Assembly (NCBI GenBank): GCA_030685235.1
Contig: MU839083.1
Location: 434,001-498,000 of the forward strand
Source: Copromyces sp. CBS 386.78
Lineage: Eukaryota; Ascomycota; Sordariomycetes; Sordariales; Sordariaceae
DNA length: 64,000 nucleotides
Direction: 5' to 3'
Numbering within the stretch: the stretch's first letter is position 1; each line of letters starts with the position of its first letter. Position numbers and translations under genes: made by a program. Positions 37,001-48,559 of this stretch are shown here, piece by piece. The notes under the pieces were generated by a model that was given only the letters and a program-made list of their open reading frames with translations, did no database searches and was not told where the DNA came from.

Positions 37001-39234
37001 AATCCGTAAAGGTTTTTAGAAGAACCTTTATTAATACTATTAATATAAAAATTATTGGATTTTTAAAATACGGTTTTAAATTTAAAAAATAAGGAAGAAG
37101 GGTATTTACCGACCCCTCCTAAGAGCTTAGCCGTATTCCTAATAACCGACCTCTTTTAAATTAATAAAGATTTATAATTAACTATAAATTAATACCTTAT
37201 ATAGGCCGTATCTTTTATATCCGTACGGGGGAATAAATTAATAGGTATTTAGGGAAATAAGGTTGTAAATTAAATTTTCTTAGAAAAAATAAGAGAGAAG
37301 GGGATCGAAATTAACCCTGGTTATAACCCTAAATTAAAAATAATAAAGGAATTTATATATCGCTATAAAGTAAAAAATACGTTAAAAACCCTCTATCGGT
37401 TTAACTTTCTACCCCTTCCTAATAACTATAAATAATTCAATTTTTATCCCTTTAAAGAATTCTTTAAGGAAATAAAGAAAGAATATTTAAATAAATATAA
37501 AGATTTCAAGTCTTAGAAATAAATTAGCGCCGAAGAATTTAGAAATAACGAAATATTCGGCTCAATATAAATATATATTTATAAATTTAATTAAAATAAT
37601 TATTTTTTTAAATATAAGGTATATTTAATTATATATAGAAATTAACAATTTAAGGATAGCGTACGAAAAACGTACGTAGCGACTTTAATAATTAAATTAT
37701 TTTATATTTTAATAGCGATAATAGCTTACTTTAACCTAGATTTAATTTAGTATAATGTAAAAAATATATTTATAAATATATTATTCAATAAACTAATATA
37801 TATAAAATTTCCTCCTAATTATATAAAGAAAGACTAAGTATTTTAATTATTACGGGCGCTATATAATTTATAGAGATTTCCTCTCCTATAGTAGTAAGAA
37901 TTTATTAGAACTTTAATTATTATAAATATAAATCCGCTCCCTATAGAATTTAGTATTTTCGTTAAGAATAATATTTTCTTATTCTTTTACGTTAATAATA
38001 TTATTATTACTTATAAGTATAGAGATTAGGAGATTACTACCGCTAAAGGGGTAATAATTACTATAGAGGAGAAATATTAATTAACCAGCGGAAATCCGCT
38101 AAAATAATTCTTAAGTATTAAAATTATTCGAAACCGCGAAAAAAACCTAATTTAGTTCTCTTAGCGTAAATATATTTAAAAGATCGTTAATAAAGTAAAA
38201 TGAAGTAAGAAACTATATATAACCCTAATAATTAAAGAAGAATTACTCCTTTATTAAAATAGCGCTATACTATATAAAATTATCGCATACTAAGTAAAGA
38301 TCGGCTTTATTCTCTATATCGCCGTTACGTTGCGACTAAATATCGCTTTCCCGGTTTCTAAATTCGTTTAATTCAATTTTAACCCTAATTTTACTTATTA
38401 TATAGTAATAAATCGGGTAATCCTCTATTTTCTTATAATTTAAAATTTCGCCCTTTAATTAAATAATAAAGATTATTAAAACTTCTACATTATAATTAAC
38501 TCCTTATTTATAAATAATTCCCTTAATTATAAAAATTTATAAGCGTTCATAATATAATTACTAAATAATACTATCAATTAGCGTACCAATAAATAAAATA
38601 CTATTACAACCTTATTAATAGAAATTAAATTATTATCCTTAAATTAAAATACTAAGGAGGCAATTTACGCCCGCTACCTATTTAATAAATTTACGTTAAA
38701 TTTCCTAAATTAAGAGGGGATTTTTATAAAGTATAATAATAAATAAACGATCTACTTTATTATAAAGGAAGGAATACAACTCGTTACGAAGTTTAAATAT
38801 ATAAACGTATATAAATATTAATTGAAGTAAACGTAAGAGAAGAAATTAATTAATATAGTATATATACTAACTAAGGAGTAGATTGTTAACGGGCTTACAA
38901 AGAGTCTCCCTCCTATAATTTATTTAACTTCGTTAGAATAATTAGGATTTGTAGAATTATAGCGGCCACTGATTTAATTGCGAAAGTTTAATAATGGAAA
39001 TATTATTATAGGGCGCCTTAAGGGTGTAGAGGACTTTGGTAAAAAGGATACGAGTAACGAAACGGCGAATATATCTATTAATAGCTCTTACGAATAATAG
39101 CTTGAAAGCTACCGTAATAAGGAATAATTGAGGATTATATCTGGGAATAGCATTATCTCTAGCCAGTTTTAGAAAGATTTTAGGGTATTTCTGGGTAGAT
39201 TTGGTACGGTTTGTGCGCTAGATCTAAGGGGGTA

Positions 39235-39401
39235 TATTAGACGGCAGGGGATATATACGTATACAGTTACGGGATTAAGGAGTAGATCAGCTGCGGGATT
39301 TATACTAAATGCCAGATATCGAGCTAGGTGCGGATTAATACAATAGAACACACACAATACAGCCACGTTGAACCCCCTACTTTCAGACCCATATTATCAC
39401 A
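39235..39401 (+). repeat. 3' LTR of element 2 (167 bp)
   Basis: It begins TATTAG (TG to TA by G-to-A) and ends CACA. It keeps more C residues than the 5' copy towards its right half, while the 5' copy keeps more G residues in its left half, so the two copies were mutated independently. Confidence 0.94.
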
Positions 39402-39406
39402 GAAAG

Positions 39407-39720
39407 TCTCGAAGCTAAAACGGAGGAAATCTAGAAAGCGGCGCGAAACCCTTCCAACGCACAGATATATGTTGGTATAAGTTGTTTTGCAATAGCAGGG
39501 GACTGGTTCACTGACCCCGCAAAGTGGGACGTTTTGCACATATGGATCCCAGGAGCATTTCTTACTACTTGCGGAGGTTGACATCCTGTCTCTAAGCCTG
39601 TCCTTTGTGCAACAAGAACTCTTTCCGGGTTTGACCATAGAGTTAACTGTACCCTACTTTTTCCAAATCTCGACAAAGGCGGGAGTTAGCATGTGTGCCA
39701 TGGTCTGACTGGTTGGAGCT
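39407..39720 (+). pseudogene. Possible 3' remainder of the interrupted HET pseudogene
   Basis: This sequence continues the locus beyond the right target duplication. If the element is removed, the frame entering at 33874 runs on for only about eight codons to a stop. The following bases hold protein-like fragments in several frames but no recognisable domain. Assignment to the HET locus rests on the insertion geometry, not on similarity. Confidence 0.35.
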
Positions 39721-40416
39721 TAATTTACCACATGGGACGAATAGTGGTCATAGTGTCCGTCTTGGTTAACGGGGAGGGAAGAAAGGACCCGTCAATGGCC
39801 GATAGGGCTTCTTTTGAGCGTTGCAAGGCGAGTAGAGATACCTCAAGGTCGAAAGCTGCTCGAGAGCCCCTTGATGAAAGATTGGAAAGGACAAGACATT
39901 ATTTCCTTCGAGGAAGGAAAGGGTTAATGGTGCTTGTTGTTCATGGCATACAAGACAGGATGGGTGGGTAAATGGGAATCGAGCGGGAGGATGATGACTT
40001 GGCACTGATTTGGGAGTGCGAAATCGGAACACGAAAGACGGGACATGCGCTCCGGTCAATATGATTCACTCCATTGCGCCTTCCCTGGAAGCATGGAAAT
40101 AACGTTTCGACTGCCGGCTGCCGAGTTCTTCCGGGGGCGAGTTTGTTTGATCATGACGGGACAGTGTACTATTGAAGGGTGACCCTACTACCTAGGTAGG
40201 TAGCTACCTAATTCATGTTTGTTTCATCTTCAAATCCCATAATTCTTAACATCTCTGGATTAACAATATTTGTCCTTCACCAACCACTTCCCACTGCCAC
40301 CCGTTATCGACCCATCTAATCTTTTAATCCAATGCTATCAGTTCGCTTCTGGCTGTGAGCGCAACTTATGTGGCAAACCTGCAGCTGGCTGAGGACGGCC
40401 ACCACAATCCAGGTTG
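39721..40416. other. Intergenic region with a CCTAGGTAGG palindromic repeat
   Basis: No gene is supported. At 40188-40210 the sequence alternates CCTA and GGTA units that form a short palindrome. The remainder is ordinary intergenic DNA. Confidence 0.5.
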
Positions 40417-40669
40417 TCATGATGATTGACTGAAACCTCTGAAAGGAGAAATCTCTTCGTCGAATGGAGGTGTAAGTCCACCTCCAGTCTTCTTGGCCCT
40501 CCTCTTCACAGGAGACTTTTCCTCATGGGCATCGGCTTCGGCTTCCTTGCGATCACGCTTAGCGGTGGGCTCCTGGGTGGCAGATTTGGCGTCCTGTTGG
40601 GGAAAAAGCGTGAACATGTCAGCCTGAAGAAAGAAAACAAATGGAAACGGTGGATGAGCATACCTGCTC

Positions 40670-42163
40670 CTAGGCGTCGGCCAGGGATTGGTTACCGCTA
40701 TGATGGGCTGCATCGGCGAACCAACTATGGCTTGCCATTTGGGGAGCTGGCTGGTCGCGACCGAAGGACTGAAATGCTGGCAAACACTTCTGGTTATGAT
40801 CCTCAAGAGTGCTCGCAACTTCCTTCCACGAAGGGGCGAGCGCTGCACGAGTTTCCTGGTCCAATATGAGATAACGGATCCGCGGAAACTCAATCTCCGG
40901 CTCGGTATCGTGCAGTTCGGATGACACTTCGCCCCTCTGGCCATGCTGCTCATTATCGCATCCCGTCCACCGTCCCAGATCTTTCCATGTCTCGTGAATA
41001 TTGTCTTTGTACTTGGCCTCCCAGTATCTCTGCACCTCGCGAGCGTGGCTCGGGTTTTGGACGTTGAAGCAGACTTTTTCGCGTACTGTGGCATCTACGG
41101 GCACAAAGTCTTTATTCGCCTCCAGTTTGTGCCCAAGGAACACATCCTTCACCCTCTTCAATGCTTCGTTGGTACGGAGGGATGGCTGTGTTCCTAAAGG
41201 ACCATCAGTGAGCCCCGCAAGGAGTGTGTGCTCATAAGCCTGCCATACAAACTTTAGCGTATCCAAATTGGGCCGGAGGAGGCGCGCAACCTTCCCGATA
41301 TATTCGTTATCCGGAAGACGTCTCGTAGGGAAGGGAATGGTTGCGAAGGCAAAGAAGCTCGACATTTCCTCAAGAATATCGGCGACCTCAAAGTTTGAGA
41401 AAGGGTGTTCGCGGCCGCTCTCCGTCAAGAAGTCACCCCAAAAGCGTTGGAAGAGTTTGGGCCGCACAGACAGCCAATTTCGCAGGAAACAACTATCCTG
41501 GCAGACAAAAGGGAGGACAGGGCTAAGGTAGGGTTCCCCCAAGACCAGCGGTTGGTAGTTAGGGAAATATACGAACAGAGCATTGAGTCCTCCAACATTG
41601 TCGAAGCCTCTTATGAGATCGATGACCGAGTACCCGTTTTGGTCGAGGCATGCGGGGCCCCATCTGTGGACGATAGCGTCCTTGTCGATGGCAAACTTTG
41701 AACCCCCGGCGAGGATGACAAAGTAGTACCCGGTGTGGATGGCGTTTATCTCAGAGCCGTCGATGAAGTGAATGACAGAGTCCCTGACGACGCGGACTAC
41801 AATGCCCCCCGGAATGTTGATTGCAAGGTGGCCGGTGGAGCCGATGACGGGGCCATCGATGATGTCCAATATCGTGTACCCTCTGGTGAAGTTGACCGGA
41901 GTGTTCCCGATGAGGTCGCCTAAAGTGCCCCTGGTGATGTCAAAGACAGCCTCAGGCTGCTCGTCCTCGTCCACGTCAGAGTCCTCGTCAACCTCTACGT
42001 TGGAGTCCTCGGTCGTGGGCTGAATGACAGAGGTCGTGGGAACCTCCCCGTTAGCGTCCTCGGTTGTGGGGACAGTAACAGACACCTCGTCAACGTCCAT
42101 ATTCGAGTCCTCGACTGTGGGGGCAATGTCGGAGGTCTCGTAGAAGTTCATGTCAGAGCTCAT
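40670..42163 (-). CDS. Hypothetical protein, 497 residues, with a possible downstream exon
   Basis: The open frame begins at ATG 42163. An acidic, Thr/Glu/Asp-rich N terminus (about residues 1-75) is followed by a globular region rich in aromatic residues and repeated IDG/DGS-like beta segments (about 85-190), then a helical remainder. I do not recognise a family. The frame ends at TAG 40670-40672, six bases before a well-formed intron (40594-40663: GTATGC donor, GCTGAC branch site, CAACAG acceptor). The next exon, 40419-40593, would continue in the same frame with a Lys/Arg/Glu-rich tail carrying KRRAKK, a likely nuclear signal. The TAG is therefore suspicious: it may be a natural stop with an intron in the 3' UTR, a nonsense mutation, or a readthrough site. 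Confidence 0.7.
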   Translation of the reverse strand: MSSDMNFYETSDIAPTVEDSNMDVDEVSVTVPTTEDANGEVPTTSVIQPTTEDSNVEVDEDSDVDEDEQPEAVFDITRGTLGDLIGNTPVNFTRGYTILDIIDGPVIGSTGHLAINIPGGIVVRVVRDSVIHFIDGSEINAIHTGYYFVILAGGSKFAIDKDAIVHRWGPACLDQNGYSVIDLIRGFDNVGGLNALFVYFPNYQPLVLGEPYLSPVLPFVCQDSCFLRNWLSVRPKLFQRFWGDFLTESGREHPFSNFEVADILEEMSSFFAFATIPFPTRRLPDNEYIGKVARLLRPNLDTLKFVWQAYEHTLLAGLTDGPLGTQPSLRTNEALKRVKDVFLGHKLEANKDFVPVDATVREKVCFNVQNPSHAREVQRYWEAKYKDNIHETWKDLGRWTGCDNEQHGQRGEVSSELHDTEPEIEFPRIRYLILDQETRAALAPSWKEVASTLEDHNQKCLPAFQSFGRDQPAPQMASHSWFADAAHHSGNQSLADA

Positions 42164-44596
42164 TTTGTTGATTTGCTCGTAGGTGGCGCAGTGCTAGCTC
42201 CTCGTGAGCACAAGAATTGGGGTCGTCGCTTTCGCTCTTCTAGAAGTGTGTACACAATCAGCGTCAATGATTTTTGGTTGGAAATCGAGCAGAAAACAGG
42301 TGACGAACCTAGTTTTCTCTGACACAATTACCGTGTTTGTCTTGGTTTCCAGCTTCCTTTCCTTCACCTCGTTGTTCTGCGAAGTATGATGACAGAAGCG
42401 GTGGGATTTCCTTTGGTTTTGAAGGTAGCTAATGATTTGATGCGGATGAAGAAGAAGAAGAAGAAGTAGAAGTAGTTAGAGGTATGGTTTTAACTACAGT
42501 TGGGTGGCCTGTTATTTATGTGTTTTAGAGGGACTTCTCCCAATTAATTTTTGCTCCCTAGGTATGTCCAGCCCATTCTTTTCCTTCCATTGGTTCTGCT
42601 ACCGTGACTAACTGACCCGCGGCTGCCATGATGCCATCTGTCTCTTGCTGATAAGGCACTTGCCACCAAATCCTGAAAGTTAACCTCTACCGGAGGTCCG
42701 GTACTGCATGGATTGGGTATCAGCTCAAACTGGCCCTTGGAAGGTTCTGAAGGTGTCGACATTGCATTGCTTGGGCAAGAGGCACGTCATCTAAATGCCA
42801 TCTGCAGTAAACCGCATCCAGGACACAAAAGCCGCCAAGTCCATTGAGAAAGGTAGGATAAGGGGAGCTCCAATGTGGGAGATTGACGGTAATAGCTGGC
42901 AAGAGAGAAGAAGAGGAATCAAAAACTTGCCAAGGACTGCCAGGTCTTTTATCTAAATACCAAAACTTTGGTGACGAAGCTGTGAGGCGGAGACAGTAGA
43001 ATTAGAAGTCAGATACATGAAGATCGAGGCGCGGTGCGTACATTCCATGTCGCCACCAAAGCAATGCTCCCCAACAGGTCCAGTCGAGCCTGCAGTGTGA
43101 TGGTGGAGAGCGGACATTTTTTGGGGGAAGGTTCGGTGGGAAGCTGCCTACTACCTTATGCATATCCTGGGGGTTGTTCAATGCGCCTGCTGTGTTTTTG
43201 TTTGACTCGCAAGTCTCGCATTCATTTCGGCTCTTCTGTAGCATTGAACTTGGACATTCCCATTTGAGCAGGAGAAACTACCTTAGATTCGCTTATCTCA
43301 ATGTCCAGAACTTCCATTCATACTGCAGAGTTGCAAGTTCCAACACCACGTGCATGCTTCCATCTTCACACCTCCCAAAAGACATGTGCCATCTCGCATT
43401 CAAACATTGCCGTTCCTTTCCCTGCCTTCTCGCGACAAGGAGGTACCGTACTTCATGGTGTTTTCATCCTGCTTCGTGCAACACACTTTTGCCCCGGCGT
43501 GCTACTGTACTCTAGATAGACCTGATATCAACTCTTTCTGTCTCTTCGTTCACCATACGTGGCAGCTAAGAGCTTGTTGGATAGTGCTTTTGTGAAAGGC
43601 TTTGTAGCTCCATACGCGGTAGTCCGTACCGGTATCGCGTATCCTGCATCCATATCAATCATTCAGCAGTGCCAATAGTCGAGCATCACGGGATCTCTGG
43701 TGTTGAACAAGAAAAGGAGAAGGAAGACCCAAAAGGGGTTGCAAGTAAACAAAGACGTTGTGTGACCCTCCAAATCCGTACCCCGTGCTTTTGCTCCACA
43801 TTCCCCAAACCCCGGAGTCCGGAACTTTCCCCTCTCCTTTGTTTTCTCGTCATGCATCAAGGTTGCATCGGGGCGGTACGTACCTTTCCTTGGTCAAGTG
43901 GCCCCCCATTTTCACATGTCAGACATGTCCACCGTTGGGGATCCCAGGACGACGATTGGGCGGCGTTGGGATGAGCATGATCATGACGACAGGCAATCAT
44001 ATGCAATCCCGACCCCCGGCGCCGACGACGACCCTTGCCAATACATACTGCAAGACAACACACACATTTTATTCCACTGCCATCCTCGTCGCTGTTCCAA
44101 CCTCACCTCACCTCACTTCTTGCTGTTTCATCAGTGCCCAACCGGTTTTGCCTCTGAGATAAGCTTACATTGACCGCAAAGCATCCCAACCAAGGCACTT
44201 TTTGTCATTTACAGACCAGCATCTGTGCCATTCTTTGTGCAGAACCATCGCCATCGGATTCCGCCTGTTGACAGCATCGTTCTCCGTGTCCGCCACCTGG
44301 CACACCTGTGCGCGTGCATTCGAAAGAGACCGGGCGCTCTGCTTTTGGCGGTCCAACTTGTCATCGGTCTGTCTGTCGCCTTGGCCGCCGGTCCACGGAA
44401 TCATCACGGCCAGTTCCAGATCTCATGGACAGGCAATAGACTTGTGGGAGTTCTGAACTGGGCGATTGCCGTTGGAAAGACACAAAAGGTTTTTGTTTAC
44501 TGTCCTGCATTCAGCCCTCTCCGGGCACGTTGGCGCCAGGCCGCCCAACCTGATATCGGGCACCGGGAGCTTCACACTCCTTAAACGTCGTTCATC
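42164..44596. other. Intergenic region between divergent genes
   Basis: This region is upstream of both the minus-strand hypothetical gene and the plus-strand hydrolase, so two promoters lie here. A GAA microsatellite occurs at about 42447-42477. Two short minus frames at 42544-42902 look protein-like, but no start, domain or splice model supports a gene. Confidence 0.5.
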
Positions 44597-47189
44597 ATGA
44601 TAGACCACCTCCTCGGACGACCGTCTGTCAAGTCTCGAAGACTGCAGGTACTGGCCGTCTTGGGTTTTTGGTCCGCCTACCTCTTCAAGTACGTCCTCAT
44701 CATCTCAACCTCCACGTAGCTTGGACACGAGCCACTAGCACCTCAGCTAACACCATCCCTCGTGCAGAGGTGACAAACATGGCCCGCCCGGCTTCCGCAT
44801 CTTCTCCCGCCTTCTCTCCCGACGTCTAACAACATGGCAAACCGTCATCTTGACCATGATCTACCTGTACGCGGCCCGCAACTTCAGCACCCTCGTCGGG
44901 CTCGCCGGCCCCGAGCCCATGGCCAACATGTACGACGCCACCTACTTCCGGGCCACCTGGGTTTTGACCGCGCTGGACGCGGGCTTCTGGACCGCCATGA
45001 AGATCAAGCAAAAGTGGCTGCGCGATATCTCCAGCATCGCCTTTTCCGTCTTCTACCTCTTTGCCGCCGAAAAGGCTGACGAGAAGGTCCGCAAGGTCCG
45101 CGGTAACCTCACAATCGAGCACCTCCGTGTCAGCTGGAACAAGGGTGTTACGTCGCCGTATCTCCGCTTCATGCAGAATCTGGTGCGGCCACGGTTCACG
45201 CGCTGGCCGCCTAGGCAGATCAGGATCCCGAGGCCCGCGACGAGCGATTACAGGGATCCGGTTGCTGCGTGGTTATACTATGACGGTCCGCTGGCGGATT
45301 TGGAGCATCATAACAAGATCATTCTGGATATCCCCGGCGGTGGCTTTGTGGCCATGGACCCGAGGTGTAACGACGATAAGCTGTTTTCTTGGGCTGCCAA
45401 GACCGGACTGCCGATCTTGAGTCTGGACTACAAGAAGGCACCCGAGTTTCCGTATCCGTATGCGTTGAACGAGTGTTACGATGTTTACAGCACCATCATC
45501 AAAACCAAGGGGCGGTGCATTGGCTTGTCTGGACGAGAGGTGCCCAAGATTGTGGTCACGGGTGATAGTGCGGGAGGAACGCTGGCGACTTCGATGACGC
45601 TTATGATCATTGAGAGCGGTTCGTCGCCTGTTCGCCGTTTCCAGGGAGAGGTTGTTGACCTCAAGGTTCCCGATGGTTTGATTCTGTTTTATCCTGCACT
45701 AGATATGAACATCGGCAGCTGGATGTCGGATGAGCAGATGACTTTGATCAAGGACCGACGGATGCGAGGCACCAACAAGGGAATCGTCCGGCGTAAAACA
45801 TCGCAGTACAACGACTTGGTCGGCACTCCTGCCCCTTCTGATGACGAAGACGACGGTCCTTCATCTGGCTCCAACCCCGAGCCAAGCCCGGTCAAGGAAA
45901 AAGAACCATCGTCAGCAGCTCGCTCAGCACCCGAATACGCCCACTCTGGTCCCTCAACTTGGTCCCACAACGACACAACCTCGGCCTCTACTTCGACATC
46001 CGAAAAATCCAAAACCACTGAAAAGCACAAGGCCAAATCCTCTGCTGTTACCACCACACCCACCGCCCCGCACAACCACCACCCCCAACCCCTCCGCACC
46101 CGCCTCGCCATGTCCTCTATGATCTCCTACTTCGCCGACCGCGTGCTCACCCCCGAAATGATGCGCGCAATGATCATCCTCTACGTCGGGCCTCACAACC
46201 GACCCGACTTTTCGTCTGACTACCTTCTCTGCCCCATCCTGGCGCCCGACATCTTGCTCGCCAAATTCCCCAAAACTTATTTCCTTACGGGCGAGCGCGA
46301 CCCCCTCGTCGACGACACGGTCATCTTCGCCGGCCGGTTGAAGCGAGTAAAAGCAGCCATGGTTGCTTCGGACGGTCAGAGAACGCAGTATAGAGAGGAG
46401 GACGTCGATGAGGCGCTCAGAAAGACGAAGGGAAAGTGGGACGAGAAGCAGGCGGCCGAGGTGAATCTGGTGCCGGGGATTAGTCACGGGTTTTTGCAGT
46501 TCCCCGGGGTTTATCCCCCGGCATGGGGACTGTTTGGGAAGATTGCGGGGTGGATGGGGGATGTGTTTGCGGAGGTTGAACGGAGGGAGAGAGAGGAGGA
46601 GAGGGTTAGGAGGAAGATGGCGACTATGGGTGTGGGGATGAAGCCCGAGGAAGGGGGCGAGACGGGGTTGACCGGTAAAGGTGCCAAGGTAGTACACGGA
46701 AAGGGTGTAGGGTTTGGAGGCGTCGAAGAGCACGACGCGGAAGAACGAACGGGTCGACGTCATCATCAACGCCGAGGGTCGGAAAGTAGTGTCGGCGAGG
46801 AGGAGGATCGACCGCTAGAAATGGGCAAGTCTCGAACAAGAGGAAGAGCGGCATTGAAAAACGAGGCGAGAGCCTCAGCAGGTGGTGGTTTGGAGGGCCT
46901 CGTAGACGGAGATGCAGACCACCATCTCCATCTCGTCGAAGGCGAAGGAGCAGACGAAGAAGAAGCGGGCAGTGACACAGCGACTGAGGCCACAATTGCG
47001 GGGACTGCTGCTACGGCGAATACCAAGGTCAAAGCGAAGAAGCCGCCGAGGAGGATGAAGCCGAGGAGAGTCAAAACGGGTGACGAGGATGAGGCGTTGT
47101 TGGTCAGGTTGGATAGCTCGGATGATATATTGGGCAGGAGGATGCAGGGGTTGGCGGGGGGTTTGACGGGGTTGCCGGAGGCGGAGTGA
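44597..47189 (+). CDS. Membrane-anchored alpha/beta hydrolase of the hormone-sensitive-lipase type
   Basis: Two exons, 44597-44688 and 44768-47189, encode 837 residues. The 79-nt intron is GTACGT...CAG and the join is in phase. The family are esterases or lipases acting on acyl or steryl esters. Two hydrophobic segments near residues 17-30 and 52-70 suggest an ER or membrane anchor. The oxyanion motif reads PGGG at about residues 220-223 instead of the usual HGGG. The nucleophile motif GDSAGG is at about 296-301 with Ser298. The acidic residue is probably in GERDPLVDD, and the His in GISHGFLQFPG. A roughly 100-residue Ser/Thr/Pro-rich insertion splits the hydrolase fold after the nucleophile, and the C-terminal 200 or so residues are low-complexity acidic and basic sequence. 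The substrate is unknown. Confidence 0.9.
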
Positions 47190-47974
47190 GTGGGTGGTAG
47201 GTGATTTAGGGTGATGTTTTTGATGGTGTTTTTTATGATGATCGTTTATTAGAAATGACGGTTTTTGGATTTAGATGTTGTTGGGGATGAATGAGTTCAT
47301 GACATTGAAAATCGAGTCAAGATATGCGAAGTGTAAATCACGTCAAAACGGTGTTGTGTTGAGGTTGATGTTTCTCGTTGGTGATGCCGGTAACGGGCTA
47401 CGTTAGCGTGTTCTTACAGTGAGTTCCAGCGCACGCCTTCTGTGGTAGCGATGTCGGGTGGATTGCCCCCACCAAACGAGACGAAAACTCGCCTCTGTCA
47501 CTCCCACGCTTTGAGCCCTTTTAAGTGCTTTCTCTAAATTTTCCAACTCGGAAATGCGTATTGTCACTTTTGCGAGCCGTGAACCAGATTTATGTGCTCT
47601 GACAAACAATTTTGAGTGAAATAATTGCCAGTGTCCTGAAGGTAAGGCAGGTGCGTTGGTGGTGAGCGCCTAGGGTACCTTAGTCTGTCACGTCTCACTA
47701 ACCCGCTATAATTACAGGGGGCAGGCATTATCCGGGCTGACTTGGTATATGTTTCGTCATATTTGCTGAAGAATAAGGGACTGGGACAGGAACATGGTTT
47801 GATAATTCAGATTAATTTGATCTTGTATTTTTTTATTATCATGGTTCTTAGTCGGTTAGACTGTTGAGAAGGGTGTGAAATATGTGAGTGTCGAGGGAGG
47901 ATTTTGCCCTCGGTGTCTCGTGGGTGAGTGACTAAAAGAATGACCTCTCGCTGACCAGGTGTATATAGAGGTGG

Positions 47975-48005
<31 letters not shown>

Positions 48006-48559
48006 CAAGTGGCTTGGAATTAGCAGAAAGAAGTGTAGACAAGAGTGCACTGAAACCGGTGATGTTCTTGTTGCTTTGGCTTGTATTATCGGATTTGTAT
48101 GCCCTGTGGTACAAAACTTTCAGGTTCTCACCCCCTTTCCTCCCTTCCTGCTTCCCTTTCCACCCCGCCGTGCGCTGGTTTGTTGTCTAGAGATGCCAAG
48201 TACGGGTATTCGGAAGCCGGCGATATTCCGTTACAGCCTCGCCAGTTGTGTTACTCGGAATTAAGACGAAGATATCCAGATACCCCTTCGGACCTATCCT
48301 GGATTTCTTCCCTTCCCTATAGCCTTAAGCTAGAGAATTCTTCTGTTTTGGCTTGTCACCCGCCTCTGGTGCCGGAAACATCCTCACCAACCCTGGCAAA
48401 GTTCAAGGCTGAAAGGTGTTAAAAAAACCTTTCGAGCCGCCGACCAGAATGCTATACCACATAATCTGAGTAGAATTTACTTCATCGAGGTAGTTCCATG
48501 CAGCCAGAAAGCCGCCGATGAAAAGGCCTATGGAGGCGGGAATGAAGACGAGTCTTTTC
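47190..48559. other. Intergenic region with a long T run
   Basis: No gene is supported over 1.4 kb. It contains the 29-base T tract listed separately and the 3' region of the hydrolase gene. Confidence 0.5.
47977..48005 (+). repeat. Poly(T) tract, 29 bases
   Basis: This is an uninterrupted run of 29 T. On the minus strand it would be a poly(A) tract, which could be the tail scar of a retroposed transcript or simply a nucleosome-poor homopolymer. No duplicated flanks were seen. Confidence 0.9.

Larger units (their letters stand above)
33875..39401 (+). mobile_element. RIP-degraded Ty1/copia-type LTR retrotransposon (element 2)
   Basis: This 5,527-bp element has 167-bp LTRs and a perfect 5-bp target duplication, GAAAG, at 33870-33874 and 39402-39406. 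The interior is AT-rich and full of stops. Recognisable ghosts are the protease active site at 35424 (D-L-G-T where DSGT is expected, a C-to-T change) and the reverse transcriptase box at about 37980-38011, reading FFYVNNIIIT where YVDD is expected. The copia block after the RT box, KWFLxIxIIRxR, is visible as K-stop-FLSIKIIRNR. A purine tract, TAAGGGGG, precedes the right LTR. It differs from element 1 in LTR sequence and is therefore a different family. It sits inside the HET pseudogene. Confidence 0.93.

Noticed and set aside
45954..46769. Minus-strand frame of 271 codons
   Set aside because: It is antisense to the hydrolase gene and has no domain.
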